Shown: piece after piece, positions 48,039 through 57,756 of the stretch
Numbering within the stretch: position 1 is the first letter of the stretch
Layout of the letters: every line of letters begins with the position of its first letter
The notes under the pieces: model-generated
The model's database searches: none
What the model saw: only the letters and a program-made list of their open reading frames with translations
What the model was told of the DNA's origin: nothing
Assembly (NCBI GenBank): GCA_016931715.1
Contig: JAFGEF010000102.1
Span: 1-64,000, forward strand
DNA length: 64,000 bases
Direction: 5' to 3'
Origin: Sedimentisphaerales bacterium
GTDB taxonomy: Bacteria; Planctomycetota; Phycisphaerae; Sedimentisphaerales; Anaerobacaceae
Made by a program: the position numbers and the translations under genes

Positions 48039-48852
48039 CCACTATGTTCCCTTTGCCCGGCCCCTGTTGAAGTTCTGGACATTTCGTTTATTCCCGATAT
48101 GGTGTCTTATCGCATTGATGATTTTCCTCGTGCAAATCGCTGTTTGCGGGATAGTCCATGACAATGAAATATTAAAGGCAATGCTCAGTTTTCTCGATAT
48201 GTTCCCTTTCATAAAATCTGTATTAGGCGGTGACTACCTGCAGGCCGGCAACACATCTGCACTTATAACTATCGGATACAAACACCCGTTTGTTCTGTTC
48301 CTATACATGTTCTTCGCGGTAAGTGTGCCGACCGGACTGCTTGCTGGCGAAGTGCAAAAAGGAAACATGGAACTGATATTATCACGCCGGGTGACAAAAT
48401 TGCATGTATATATTTGTGCCGGTCTCATTACAATTGCCGGTATGTTTGCTCTCACGATGATTATGTTTTTGGGTACCGCAGCCGCTGTGCATATATACGA
48501 TTTCGGCAAGCCAATTCCATTGGATATGTTCTTTCGCATTGCTATCGACGGCGGCTTATTTGCAAGCACCGCCGGAGCTATCGCATTACTCTGTGCCTCA
48601 ATATTCGCAAGCCGCACTACTGCCATTGGCGCAGCAGTCGCTTTTTTGGTAATCAACTATTTTATTTCGATTGTTTCAGAATGGTGGCCTCGCATGAGCT
48701 TTCTGAAAAGCGCCACTCTTTTCGCCTACGTGGGAGGGCCGCAAATTGTTACAGGCTGGCCGACAGGAAATATGTGCGTGCTTGCCGCAATACTTCTGCT
48801 TGCCGGTTTGTCCGGCGCAATAATCTGGAATCGCCGTGACCTGCCTCTTTAA
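48028..48852 (+). CDS. ABC-2 type transporter permease
   Basis: A permease of about 274 residues with six membrane segments, starting at the ATG at 48028 (GGGAG seven bases upstream). It has the arrangement of ABC-2 exporters that pair with DUF4162-type ATPases: SVPTGLLAGEVQKGNMELIL-type loop at about 103-122, then DFGKPIPLDMFFRIAIDGGL. It forms with the preceding ATPase a complete efflux system, probably for a drug, lipid or peptide. Translation is coupled by the overlap. Confidence 0.85.
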   Translation: MKNSHYVPFARPLLKFWTFRLFPIWCLIALMIFLVQIAVCGIVHDNEILKAMLSFLDMFPFIKSVLGGDYLQAGNTSALITIGYKHPFVLFLYMFFAVSVPTGLLAGEVQKGNMELILSRRVTKLHVYICAGLITIAGMFALTMIMFLGTAAAVHIYDFGKPIPLDMFFRIAIDGGLFASTAGAIALLCASIFASRTTAIGAAVAFLVINYFISIVSEWWPRMSFLKSATLFAYVGGPQIVTGWPTGNMCVLAAILLLAGLSGAIIWNRRDLPL

Positions 48853-48939
48853 TGTTTCCCGCCAATAATCCGACATTTTGGATAGAACGATTGAGGAACC
48901 GAAGTATATTGTAAGTTTTTTCATCGCCCTGCTTTTTTA

Positions 48940-50898
48940 TTATACCGGAAGCCTGATAATAAAAACAGCCCCATGACCTGGCGCGTTTTTAACTTCAATC
49001 GTACCTTTATGGCTTGCAATAATGCCATAGCTTACGGCCAGCCCAAGCCCGGTACCTTTGCCCGGCTGCTTCGTTGTAAAGAAAGGTTCGAATATTTTTT
49101 CAATATTTTCAGGCGGTATGCCTGTACCTGTATCTGCAAATTCAATCTGAATATATTTCTTATCATCCGTCTCAAACGCAGTAACTGTTAATTCACCGCT
49201 TCCTTCCATTGCATCAGCCGCATTAAGAATAATATTCGTAAATACCTGCTGCATCTGGCCAATATCTACCGATAACTTCGGAAGCGAAGGATGTAATGCT
49301 CTTTTTATTGTGATATTCCGAAATAATACCTGGTCTTTCATAACCTGCAGAGTGCGCTCCAGTATATCATTAATATTTGCCAGCTCTACTTTCGGCTCAG
49401 TTTGATGGGCAAAATTAAATAATCCTTTGACAATATCCTGGCATCTTGATGCTTCGGATATGGTTTTCCCGAGGTTTTTACGAAGAGTTTCTTTGTCATC
49501 CATATCCTCAAGTGATAAATAGGTGTACATCAAAATTGCCCCGAGAGGATTGTTTATTTCGTGTGCTACTCCCGCTGCAAGTCTGCCAAGAGTTAAAAGT
49601 CTTTCCGATTTCATTATTTGTTCATCAGTGTACTTTCTAAGCTGGCTGCTTCTTTCCCTGAGAGAAGACGCCATATTATTTAACGTTTCGCACAGTTCTG
49701 ATATTTCATCTCCACCTGATGTTTTTACTCTGTAATCAAGATTACCTTTCGCCCACAGACCGGAAGCGTGAACAAGATTTTCCACAGGCTTCAAAATACT
49801 ATTTGCAAGCAATCCTGCAACAGCAGCGGCGATAATCATCCCGACAAACATTAATCCCAAAACCAGAAGAATTGTTTTATTCCGCATATCTATAAAATTT
49901 TCTTCCAGAACGCCGACGTACAGCACTCCGATGATTTTATCCTGCACATCACGTATAGGCTCATACGCGGAAATATACCAGTTATTCACGACGAACGCCG
50001 GAGATGTCCAAGTTAATCCATTTTCCAGTACCTGTTTTTTCACTTCATCAGAAAGAAGCGTTCCTATTGCGCGATTTCCATCATTGTCCAGAACATTTGT
50101 CGAGATACGCAGGTCATTTTGAAAAATGGTGGCAGTACCAATATCTTTTCCCTTGTATTTGGCATCTTTATAAACAACTTCTTTTGTTTTATCAACAATG
50201 TCATAATTGCGATTAATCAGTTTTCCGCCGTATAGTATGCCAATCAAATTCCCTTCATTATCGAAAACTGGAGCGCCTGCACTTATAATCATTCCATTGC
50301 TCGATACCTGTTCTGTATCCACTGCTTCTTTCGATGAAACATCATGCTCTTGTGATTGATCATAGGAGCTATGTGTCGAGTGAGGTGTCTTGATTATTTT
50401 AATTAAAGCCTGACGAGCCAAATCATCTCCGTCTTTTTCCAGTTCCTGTTTCGAAACAATTACAGTTCCGGCAGCTATTTGTTTTTCTTTCAATACTTTT
50501 GCGATAACTGCATTATTTGACTGGTCATCTCCGTAAATAAAAGGATTTCTTGCTCTTACGAGAACACGTCCATCTTTGTCTGTCAAAGTCAAAATATCAA
50601 GGTGTTCTGTCTTTCTTCTCTCTTCCAGTTCTTTTTTGAGCTGTTCAACATTATTATTAATAACAGCATCTACAATTAAAAACTTTAACGCAGCGAAGCG
50701 AACTATATCGGCGGTTTTCTGGACCTCCTGCTGGTAGATTAACCTTGCAGAATTGAGATCATTTTTAACTTTATACTTTTCCTGCTGGATAATGCCGGTA
50801 TCGATTAATCGAACGGATATTATAGTGGCGACAAAACCGCATATGGTTATCGCCGTCAAAAAGCTGATTATCAATTTGGCTCTTAAAGACATTTTCAT
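48940..50898 (-). CDS. Membrane sensor histidine kinase with Cache domain
   Basis: A 652-residue kinase. Helix 1 at about 9-31, a periplasmic double-Cache-like sensor at about 35-338 ([18 protein letters not shown] and [17 protein letters not shown]), helix 2 at about 342-366, a HAMP domain at about 367-420, and a dimerisation domain with His446 in [16 protein letters not shown]. The ATPase domain has [25 protein letters not shown] and [12 protein letters not shown]. No response-regulator gene is adjacent, so it is an orphan. The ligand is unknown. Confidence 0.94.
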   Translation of the reverse strand: MKMSLRAKLIISFLTAITICGFVATIISVRLIDTGIIQQEKYKVKNDLNSARLIYQQEVQKTADIVRFAALKFLIVDAVINNNVEQLKKELEERRKTEHLDILTLTDKDGRVLVRARNPFIYGDDQSNNAVIAKVLKEKQIAAGTVIVSKQELEKDGDDLARQALIKIIKTPHSTHSSYDQSQEHDVSSKEAVDTEQVSSNGMIISAGAPVFDNEGNLIGILYGGKLINRNYDIVDKTKEVVYKDAKYKGKDIGTATIFQNDLRISTNVLDNDGNRAIGTLLSDEVKKQVLENGLTWTSPAFVVNNWYISAYEPIRDVQDKIIGVLYVGVLEENFIDMRNKTILLVLGLMFVGMIIAAAVAGLLANSILKPVENLVHASGLWAKGNLDYRVKTSGGDEISELCETLNNMASSLRERSSQLRKYTDEQIMKSERLLTLGRLAAGVAHEINNPLGAILMYTYLSLEDMDDKETLRKNLGKTISEASRCQDIVKGLFNFAHQTEPKVELANINDILERTLQVMKDQVLFRNITIKRALHPSLPKLSVDIGQMQQVFTNIILNAADAMEGSGELTVTAFETDDKKYIQIEFADTGTGIPPENIEKIFEPFFTTKQPGKGTGLGLAVSYGIIASHKGTIEVKNAPGHGAVFIIRLPV

Positions 50899-51091
50899 AA
50901 TTATGTATCATCTGCATTAGAATTTTTCATCAGATGCACAATGTATGGTGAAAGATCAGGACGTATATCAAAAGGAAAGTCTTAACATTCTACCATTTTA
51001 TTTCCCATTTTTACTTACATAATGATGTTACGATTTCAGATGTATAAAAATAAGGAAGATTACGAAAAACGTACTCCCAATTCGCGCAACA

Positions 51092-51556
51092 TTATAAATG
51101 TGTCAACATAACGTATATGAAATGCATCGCAAACATTAGGAATGGGAACTTTTCTTTTAATACTTGGTCGAGTACCTCATGCGTCACAAGAACAAATCCT
51201 TTGGATTTGGCGCAAGCAATCAACCACCCATCTGCACTATTTGCAAAATCAGCCTTAGCCACATCTGAAAATTGGCTTTGAGCTTGTACCCATCTCATTA
51301 CGTCACTATAGGATTCAATAATGCCTTCTTCATCAGTCGAAACGAATGCACTATTGAATTGCGATGTTGTCCATGCCGCAAGTTCATCTTTTCCTCGCTC
51401 AAGCTCCTGTTTGACACGATCAATACCTTGAAGTTGACCACTTGTTGCATATTGAATCAAATTTTCCCAGAATGCAGGAGCAATATCGAATGCGTAATAA
51501 CGTCGTGCCGCTTCAATAAACACGTTAGCATCGAGAACATATTTAGCACAATCCAA
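51092..51556 (-). CDS. DUF4411 PIN-like protein (putative toxin)
   Basis: A 154-residue protein with the DUF4411 pattern: YVLDANVFIEAARRYYAFDI (about residues 6-25, first Asp of a PIN-like site), IDRVKQELERGKDEL, ADGWLIACAKSKGFVLVTHE (about 107-126, later acidic and Ser/Thr positions). PIN-like nucleases are often toxins. It lies two bases after the ImmA/IrrE-HTH gene, the partner with which DUF4411 is usually found. The C-terminus continues as a hydrophobic stretch. Confidence 0.85.
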   Translation of the reverse strand: MDCAKYVLDANVFIEAARRYYAFDIAPAFWENLIQYATSGQLQGIDRVKQELERGKDELAAWTTSQFNSAFVSTDEEGIIESYSDVMRWVQAQSQFSDVAKADFANSADGWLIACAKSKGFVLVTHEVLDQVLKEKFPFLMFAMHFIYVMLTHL

Positions 51557-51558
51557 TG

Positions 51559-52710
51559 TTATGCTCCTCCAAATCCAAGAGAAGAGGCATAATAATCGAA
51601 TGTTTTACCGTATAAATCAGTCAGCCGATATGCTTCAGAGTAAAGCAGCTTGCCCTCCTTAACTGCTCTAATTACTGTAGAAGCAAATCGCTGACCTATT
51701 CGGAGATTCTGATTTGCATAGAAATCACCTCCTGCTGAACGATTATCAGCAATACGACGTTCATCGTTTTGGTAAGCTCGATAGAAATTCAGAAAGACTT
51801 CTCTATTGATAAGATTTATGTCCAATACCCTGCGAGCTGCCACAAGCGAACTAACCTTAAATTTACCTGCAATTGTCTGAAATGGATCCGAATCTTCCTT
51901 TACAGAAGACCATATCTGGCGCAATTCACGTTGCGGAACAAGAAACTCTGCTGCTACCCTATTACATGCCCGTTCTACTGGATCATCAGCGGGTTGCATT
52001 TCACGCAAATCAAATGCAGCACTGCTTCCAAAAAACACATGTGCCAATTCGTGAGCAAGAGTAAACATTTGTGCCGCTTTGCCATCAGAACCATTTACAA
52101 ATACCAAAGGAGCATAATTATCCACCAAAACAAAACCCCTGAATTCATTTGGATCAAGCTTGCGGTGTGTATTATTACCGATGATGCCATTAACGACTAC
52201 CAGTATCCCTGCATTCTCAATAGCTTGCCGTAAAGTATGAAGTGCATCTGTCCATGTCTGCTCAGCAGTCGCCCATCCCACATTTAGATTTAATGATTTC
52301 AGTATTTTTGTTACAACTAAATTCGGTTGTTCATCGTGTCGTACAGATCCCACGAACGGCAGTTCATTCTGACCCTGCTCCAATATGAATTCACGCATCC
52401 AAGCTTGTCTGCGTTGCATTATCTGAATAGTCTCAAAGAGATCTGTACTTGGTATAGCTAAAGTCTCATCTCGAATCGTGCGAAAAAGAGGTATTGGTAA
52501 TCGTAACTCTGGCGGTGTAGTAAGGAAAAAGAAACCGAGTGGTGTAAGTGTAGCTTTAGCCAACAATTCCAATTGCTTCAAAGTAGGTTTTATTTCTCCG
52601 CTTACCCATTCATGGATTTTAGGAAATTTCTGTTCTAATTCATCTATTTCCATTCCACAGCGATGTACCGCCCAATTTAAAACCTCTTTATTTATTGCTA
52701 CTCTGCTCAT
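51559..52710 (-). CDS. XRE/ImmA-IrrE family protein (putative antitoxin)
   Basis: A 383-residue protein. The N-terminal 60 residues look like an XRE-type helix-turn-helix (VLNWAVHRCGMEIDELEQKF and KPTLKQLELLAKATLTPLGF). The central ImmA/IrrE metallopeptidase has HELAH at 220-224 and a downstream Glu in VERACNRVAAEFLVP (about 248). The fusion of DNA-binding and peptidase parts is typical of the COG2856 partner of DUF4411. An inverted repeat at 52802-52835 is a candidate operator. Confidence 0.85.
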   Translation of the reverse strand: MSRVAINKEVLNWAVHRCGMEIDELEQKFPKIHEWVSGEIKPTLKQLELLAKATLTPLGFFFLTTPPELRLPIPLFRTIRDETLAIPSTDLFETIQIMQRRQAWMREFILEQGQNELPFVGSVRHDEQPNLVVTKILKSLNLNVGWATAEQTWTDALHTLRQAIENAGILVVVNGIIGNNTHRKLDPNEFRGFVLVDNYAPLVFVNGSDGKAAQMFTLAHELAHVFFGSSAAFDLREMQPADDPVERACNRVAAEFLVPQRELRQIWSSVKEDSDPFQTIAGKFKVSSLVAARRVLDINLINREVFLNFYRAYQNDERRIADNRSAGGDFYANQNLRIGQRFASTVIRAVKEGKLLYSEAYRLTDLYGKTFDYYASSLGFGGA

Positions 52711-52801
52711 TCTTATTTCTCCTTACGAATGTTAATTCTATCGGATAAACCTGCACATATAGGAACAGAATAGATTGAAACAGTTATCATTTTTCTCTTT
52801 C

Positions 52802-52835
52802 ATACTGAAATGTTTTTTCATGGTCTTTTCAGTAT
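52802..52835. promoter_or_regulatory. Inverted repeat upstream of the ImmA/DUF4411 pair
   Basis: ATACTGAAA (52802-52810) and TTTCAGTAT (52827-52835) are perfect 9-base arms with a 16-base spacer, about 95 bases before the ImmA-type start. It is suited to binding by the HTH domain of that product. The rest of the 295-base gap to leuD shows nothing else I can name. Confidence 0.5.
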
Positions 52836-53005
52836 ATAATTCTGCAATAATTTATTTTATCAAAGTACAGCATATCTGTCTGCAAATATCTTTAAAACCT
52901 ATAACAAAAAGAGCATAAATACTTGTTTTTGATATTAATAACACCGTTTTTACTCCTTATGTTAGAGGTTCTTAATATCATAACAGATAACTGAATTATA
53001 GCATT

Positions 53006-53491
53006 CTATTTTTTCATTTTTGTTATGTGTTCAAGCAGACCGCCGTCGTTTATAATTTCCAGTGCAAAGTCCGGCAGCGAATTGAACTTTATGTCTTTAC
53101 CTGATGTTTTGTTTTTTATCAAGCCTGTCTTAAGATTGATTTGCAGTTCGTCGCCGTCACGGATTTTGCTCAGGGCATCCTCTGATTCTATCAGGTAGAA
53201 GCCATTATTGATCGCGTTGCGATAGAAGATTCGCGCAAATGTTTTTGCGATAACAGTCTGTACTCCCGCACCGCGAAGCGACCATACCGCGTGCTCGCGT
53301 GACGAGCCGCAGCCAAAGTCATCTCCGGCTACGATGCAGTCGCCTTTCTTGACCTTCCTGACAAAATCCTTGTCCAAATCTTCCATGCAGTGGGCCGCTA
53401 ATTCTTTTTCGTTATCTGTGTTCAAATAACGTGCCGGGATTATTTCATCTGTATTAATATGATCTCTTTTATATACATGTGCTTTTGACAT
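53006..53491 (-). CDS. leuD: 3-isopropylmalate dehydratase small subunit
   Basis: A 161-residue swivelling-domain subunit: [14 protein letters not shown] near the N-terminus, [20 protein letters not shown] (about residues 49-68) and [19 protein letters not shown] are the aconitase-small-domain signatures. The short length (about 160) is that of the archaeal/thermophile form rather than the 200-residue enterobacterial LeuD. It works with LeuC, whose gene is 329 bases upstream; the gap contains a decayed S23 cassette. Confidence 0.94.
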   Translation of the reverse strand: MSKAHVYKRDHINTDEIIPARYLNTDNEKELAAHCMEDLDKDFVRKVKKGDCIVAGDDFGCGSSREHAVWSLRGAGVQTVIAKTFARIFYRNAINNGFYLIESEDALSKIRDGDELQINLKTGLIKNKTSGKDIKFNSLPDFALEIINDGGLLEHITKMKK

Positions 53492-53512
53492 TTTTTATTC
53501 CTTAAAAAAAAT

Positions 53513-53819
53513 AAATTTCTAAATTCTAATATCTAAATCCTAAACAAATTACAATAACCAAAAAATAATTTCGTAAAACATCAGTCGTTTTTGGTTACAA
53601 TTGAACCAAATATGCACATTAACTTATAGGCTTCTGCCTGTAATTCTTTACTTTCTTTTTCAAGTTCAGCATCGTTATTTGTATCTGCTAATCTTCTTAA
53701 CGAAATTTCTTACTGCCTTGGCAACTCAAACGTTCTTTCTTCCAAGTCATACTTTTTTGAATTTTCTTTTTCATTCATTTTCATTTGTTTAGTATTTAGA
53801 GTTTAAATATTAGGATTTC
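53513..53819. mobile_element. Decayed S23 cassette between leuC and leuD
   Basis: Two arms of 33 bases, 53513-53545 (CTAAAT-type units ending CCTAAAC) and 53787-53819 (GTTTAGTATTTAGAG then ATTAGG), are imperfect inverted repeats. The left arm and the reverse complement of the right agree at 24 of 33 positions. Between them lies the remnant of a four-helix-bundle gene (53581-53778). The right arm ends one base before the leuC stop codon, just as the intact cassette at 22003 abuts a stop codon. Confidence 0.55.
53581..53778 (-). pseudogene. Four-helix-bundle (S23) gene remnant
   Basis: Reading the minus strand from the ATG at 53778 gives MNEKENSKKYDLEERTFE, the usual S23 N-terminus, then ELPRQ and a TAA stop. 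The same frame continues as EISLRRLADTN, AELEKESKELQAEAYKLMC and IFGSIVTKND before a TGA, which resembles the C-terminal helix. The middle of about 60 residues (with the SSGSVGANYIEA-type core) is gone. So one in-frame internal deletion and one stop separate the ends of a once complete gene. Confidence 0.7.
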
Positions 53820-53820
53820 T

Positions 53821-55083
53821 TCATAAGAAGTTTCTTGGATCGGTTATTTTTCCTTCGACAGCGCTTGCTGCGGCTGTAGCGGGACTTGTCAGATAGACTT
53901 CACTCTTCGGATGTCCCATTCTGCCGACGAAATTTCTGTTGGTTGTGCTTATGCACTTTTCACCTTCAGCAAGGATGCCCATAAAGCCGCCAAGGCAAGC
54001 ACCGCAGGTCGGAGCAGAAATGACGCAGCCTGCATCGTAAAATATATCGAATAAGCCTTCGTCTTTCGCCCGTTTCCATATAACAGGTGTTGCAGATACA
54101 ATCAGTGTGCGAATGGCAACCTGTTTGCCTTTGAGGATTGTCGCGGCTATGCGCAAGTCCTCAATCCTGCCGTTCGTACAGCTTCCGATATATGCCTGGT
54201 CCATTTTCATACCTGCGCACTGACCGACAGGTACGCCGCCGCTGGGTAAGTGCGGCAAAGCCACCATTGGCTCAATAGTCGAACAGTCGAACGTCTCTGT
54301 TGCGATATATTCGGCGTCACTATCCGATTTGAAAACAGTATATTCCTTTTTGTCCCTGAGATGCTCGTCGAGATACTGTTTTGTTATATCATCGAAACCA
54401 ATTATGCCGCTTTTGGCTCCGGCTTCGATTGCCATGTTCGTAATTGTCATTCTTGCTTCCATCGACATTTCAGCAAGCGCGGGACCGACAAACTCCATAG
54501 CCCTGTAAAGTGCGCCGTCTGTTCCGATTCGAGCTATAACAGCCAGGATGACGTCTTTGCTGTACACACCATGTCCGAGAGAGCCGTTTAGTACGAACTT
54601 CATCGAAGCGGGCACTTTGAACCACAATTGTCCCGTCGCAATGGCAGCCGCTGTATCCGTCGAACCTATACCCGTACTGAAAGCGGCGAAAGCTCCGTAG
54701 GTACATGTATGTGAATCACCTCCGACAATCACTTCACCGGGCCTGATATGTCCCTGCTCCGGAAGAAGCGCGTGACATACGCCAGCCCTGCCGATTTTAT
54801 AGTAATATTTTATTTTCTGCCTTTTCGCCCAGTCATCGAGACGCTTGTGCAACTCTGCGCTTTTTATATCTTTCGCAGGCTGAAAATGGTCCGGCGTTAC
54901 GACAATTTTTTCCGGGTCGAAAACTTTATCTATTCCTTTTTCGACGAGCATTGTAATCGCAGGCGGAGTTGTCACATCGTGACACATCACGACATCGATT
55001 TTAGCATCGACAAGGTCACCTGCTTTGACTTTGTCTTTACCTGCTGATTTTGCCAATATTTTTTCTGTAATCGTCATTCCCAT
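53821..55083 (-). CDS. leuC: 3-isopropylmalate dehydratase large subunit
   Basis: A 420-residue aconitase-type subunit. The cluster Cys residues are in [17 protein letters not shown] (about residue 302) and [13 protein letters not shown] (about 360-363). HVNCHD-type positions appear as [12 protein letters not shown] and [20 protein letters not shown]. The 420-residue length is the archaeal/HacA-like class, consistent with the short LeuD. It isomerises 2- to 3-isopropylmalate in leucine synthesis; homoaconitase activity is possible in this class. The minus-strand order is leuA, two inserted genes, leuC, S23 remnant, leuD. Confidence 0.94.
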   Translation of the reverse strand: MGMTITEKILAKSAGKDKVKAGDLVDAKIDVVMCHDVTTPPAITMLVEKGIDKVFDPEKIVVTPDHFQPAKDIKSAELHKRLDDWAKRQKIKYYYKIGRAGVCHALLPEQGHIRPGEVIVGGDSHTCTYGAFAAFSTGIGSTDTAAAIATGQLWFKVPASMKFVLNGSLGHGVYSKDVILAVIARIGTDGALYRAMEFVGPALAEMSMEARMTITNMAIEAGAKSGIIGFDDITKQYLDEHLRDKKEYTVFKSDSDAEYIATETFDCSTIEPMVALPHLPSGGVPVGQCAGMKMDQAYIGSCTNGRIEDLRIAATILKGKQVAIRTLIVSATPVIWKRAKDEGLFDIFYDAGCVISAPTCGACLGGFMGILAEGEKCISTTNRNFVGRMGHPKSEVYLTSPATAAASAVEGKITDPRNFL

Positions 55084-55155
55084 AATATTATTCCTTTTCT
55101 TATAATTTCAACCTCGACAAAGCTGTTCAGCAAAGCCGGGTTTTTCATTTTTTCA

Positions 55156-55698
55156 TTAGGTCTTTTCTAAAGAAAACAAATTTTGTATTTCATACATCAA
55201 TGTGGATAGAATTTTGTAAGCTGTCTCAGGGGTCACTTTTGAGGGAGTAGCCTTTTTCGGATTTTTATGTGCTATCCAATCTCTATATTTTTTTATGTTT
55301 TTTGCATCACCAATTAATTGTGTACTAACCATGCCGTTCTTAAACATATCCAAAACATCCTCCACTTTCCAATATTCTACAGCATCGGTCAGCTTATCGA
55401 ATAGCTTCTGCGAAAAAGACAAAGGATGTTTCTCAAGGAGAATGCTTCCTGCTTCCTGTACATGATTGAACATAAAACGCTCAAAAGCAATCCATAGTGA
55501 CAAAACTACATAATCTTCTGTCTCTCTTCGACTCTTCACTATTTTATCTGTCGCATCTTCAATTGATTTACCTATAAAACCAGTATCCCTCATAAAGTAT
55601 TCATTTTCCCTGTTAATCGTTCTTTGAGCAACTTTTAGACAATCTCCGGTAATTTGATAAAATTCCCAGATCGGCAGTAATGGATTGTCATAATTCAT
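55156..55698 (-). CDS. HEPN-motif protein of unknown family (putative RNase/toxin)
   Basis: A 180-residue, all-helical protein. I start at the ATG at 55698, nine bases after GGAGG, rather than the frame opening at 55743. The C-terminal half contains YRDWIAHKNP, i.e. Arg139-x4-His144, the Rx4-6H signature of HEPN ribonucleases and of HEPN toxins. An upstream Glu-rich helix (VVLSLWIAFERFMFNH) fits a HEPN four-helix core. It overlaps the preceding gene by 11 bases. The nuclease role is inference from one motif; abortive-infection or toxin use is possible. Confidence 0.55.
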   Translation of the reverse strand: MNYDNPLLPIWEFYQITGDCLKVAQRTINRENEYFMRDTGFIGKSIEDATDKIVKSRRETEDYVVLSLWIAFERFMFNHVQEAGSILLEKHPLSFSQKLFDKLTDAVEYWKVEDVLDMFKNGMVSTQLIGDAKNIKKYRDWIAHKNPKKATPSKVTPETAYKILSTLMYEIQNLFSLEKT

Positions 55699-56170
55699 AA
55701 TCAGAAACCTCCGAGAGTAAGTCAATGAAAAGTTCACTGTCAACCAATCGTGCTTTACCCCTGGGTTTATTTTCTATCCAGTACCAGCCAGGCTGGTCCA
55801 CTCCCTTAAATAAAGGTCTTGATATTTCTTCAACTTTTTCTGCAGAACTGGAAACTGACATTTTCATATGCGGCCCTTCTATTTGCAAATAGACTAAATA
55901 AGCTCTGTCTATTATTCCAATAATATCGACACGGCCTTCTGCACCGATTATCCAGGCACCTGCTGGCTGCAATTCTGCTATCTTTTTGCCCTCTTTGTCC
56001 TCAATTAAAAGTCCTGGCACTTTATATATACCAGACATCTCTTCGTTGAGTTCAACCTCTTTTTCTTTAGCAATGAGCTTCTTTGCTTTGATCCACTTTT
56101 TAACCTGGTCGTATAAGTCTTTTACCCTTATAATATATTTCTGTTTTCTTTGATCGACTTTCGTTTCCAT
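55688..56170 (-). CDS. Hypothetical partner of the HEPN protein
   Basis: A 160-residue soluble protein I do not recognise. A basic helical N-terminus (YDQVKKWIKAKKLIAKEKEVE, about residues 20-40) leads to a beta-rich region with YKVPGLLIEDKEGKKIAEL, GAWIIGAEGRVDIIGIIDRA and YLVYLQIEGPHMK. It ends PGWYWIENKPRGKARLVD then ELFIDLLSEV. AGAGGT precedes the ATG. It starts 26 bases after leuA and its end overlaps the HEPN gene, so the two form a coupled unit within the leu operon. An antitoxin or cognate regulator role is only a suggestion. Confidence 0.6.
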   Translation of the reverse strand: METKVDQRKQKYIIRVKDLYDQVKKWIKAKKLIAKEKEVELNEEMSGIYKVPGLLIEDKEGKKIAELQPAGAWIIGAEGRVDIIGIIDRAYLVYLQIEGPHMKMSVSSSAEKVEEISRPLFKGVDQPGWYWIENKPRGKARLVDSELFIDLLSEVSDYEL

Positions 56171-56196
56171 TTTTTTACCTCTGATTTTTTGATAAT

Positions 56197-57756
56197 TTAC
56201 AATTCGACTTTCAATTCGGATTTTTCGCCCTTGTCGGCGACCATTCTATTAATGGCATCGACGTAGGCTTTTGCGCTTGCTTCGATAATATCAGTCGAAA
56301 TACCTCTGCCAATATAGGTTCTGCCATCGGTACTGATTCTTACAATCGCTTCGCCGAGAGCTTCCTTGCCGCCCGTAACAGCGCGGATAGTATAGTTCTC
56401 CAGCTTGGGAGATAAACCAGTCGCTTCACGTATAGCCTCATAAGCGGCATCGACCGGACCATCACCGCAGGCGGCTGCCTGTTTTACCTGGTCTTTGACT
56501 TTTATTTTCACGCTTGCGGTCGGCAAAGTCCCGGTCCCGCTTGCTACGTGCAGATATTCAAGCTGATAAGCCTGCTCTATAATATGGATTTCTTCGTTAA
56601 TAATCGCAGCTATGTCTTCTTCGAAAACTTCTTTTTTCTTGTCTGCTATTTCCAGAAATCTCTGATAAGCATTTTCCGTTTCCTGCTTATTGAGATTGAA
56701 TCCAAGCTGTTTGCATTTGTTGACAAAGCCGTGTCTGCCTGTATGTCTTCCCAGAACCATTCGCGAGCCTCGAAGACCTACACTTTCGGGAGTCATAATT
56801 TCGTACGTCGTGCGCTCCTTGAGCACTCCATCGACATGCACGCCTGATTCGTGCGCAAAGGCATTTGCGCCGACAATCGCCTTGTTGGGCTGAATTACAA
56901 AGCCGGTTAATTGCGAGACAAGCTGGCTTGTTCTGTAAATCTCTTTCGTATTAATATTAGTTGACAGGCCGCCTGCACTCTGAGTTGCGAAAAAGTCCGG
57001 GCGCGTCTTTATTCCCATTACGACTTCTTCGAGCGCGGCGTTACCGGCACGCTCGCCCATTCCATTTATGGCGCACTCGATTTGCCTTGCGCCGTTACGC
57101 ACGCCTGCCAGAGAATTCGCGACAGCCATGCCAAGGTCGTTATGACAATGTGTGCTAATGACACACTTGTCTATGCCGGGCACATCTGACTTAAGCTGCG
57201 CGATAATTCTGCCGTATTCGTAAGGCAGAACGTAGCCTACAGTATCAGGTATATTCAAAGTGGTTGCACCGGCTTCGATAACAGCCGTCAAAATCTCAAT
57301 CAAAAAAGGCATTTCACTCCTGCAGGCATCTTCCGGTGAAAACTCGATATCTTTAACAAAGTTTCCAGCGAATTTGACTGCGGCAACTGCCATTTTCAGA
57401 ACTTCATCGCTGTTCTTTTTGAGCTTGTGCTTCATATGCACAGGCGAAGTCGCGATGAACGTATGTATTCGTTTCTTTTTCGCCGGAGCTATTGCCTTGC
57501 CGGCGGATTCGATATCACCTTCGCTGGCGCGTGCCAGAGCCGCTATGGTCGGTCCCTGTACCTGCTCTGCGACAAGCCTTGTAGCCTCGAACTGCGCCGG
57601 GCTGGATACGGGGAAGCCTGCTTCGATAATATCCACGCCCAGAATCGCTAACTGCTGGGCAATTTCGAGCTTTTCTGCTATCGACAACGAAGCGCCTGGC
57701 GACTGCTCGCCATCCCGCAAGGTCGTATCGAATATTATTACTTTTTCTTCTGACAT
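56197..57756 (-). CDS. leuA: 2-isopropylmalate synthase
   Basis: A 519-residue enzyme condensing acetyl-CoA with 2-oxoisovalerate. The signature [16 protein letters not shown] is at about residues 10-25. [18 protein letters not shown] (metal His residues, about 200-217) and [18 protein letters not shown] follow. The C-terminal regulatory domain for leucine feedback is present (about 395-505, [14 protein letters not shown]), so the length is normal. GGAG lies before the ATG. It is the first gene of the minus-strand leu group. No leucine-rich leader peptide or T-box was seen upstream. Confidence 0.96.
   Translation of the reverse strand: MSEEKVIIFDTTLRDGEQSPGASLSIAEKLEIAQQLAILGVDIIEAGFPVSSPAQFEATRLVAEQVQGPTIAALARASEGDIESAGKAIAPAKKKRIHTFIATSPVHMKHKLKKNSDEVLKMAVAAVKFAGNFVKDIEFSPEDACRSEMPFLIEILTAVIEAGATTLNIPDTVGYVLPYEYGRIIAQLKSDVPGIDKCVISTHCHNDLGMAVANSLAGVRNGARQIECAINGMGERAGNAALEEVVMGIKTRPDFFATQSAGGLSTNINTKEIYRTSQLVSQLTGFVIQPNKAIVGANAFAHESGVHVDGVLKERTTYEIMTPESVGLRGSRMVLGRHTGRHGFVNKCKQLGFNLNKQETENAYQRFLEIADKKKEVFEEDIAAIINEEIHIIEQAYQLEYLHVASGTGTLPTASVKIKVKDQVKQAAACGDGPVDAAYEAIREATGLSPKLENYTIRAVTGGKEALGEAIVRISTDGRTYIGRGISTDIIEASAKAYVDAINRMVADKGEKSELKVEL

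Noticed and set aside
55120-55150. AAAGC/CCGGG-rich stretch as a terminator after the HEPN gene
   Set aside because: No stable stem followed by T on the minus strand; transcription probably continues into leuC.
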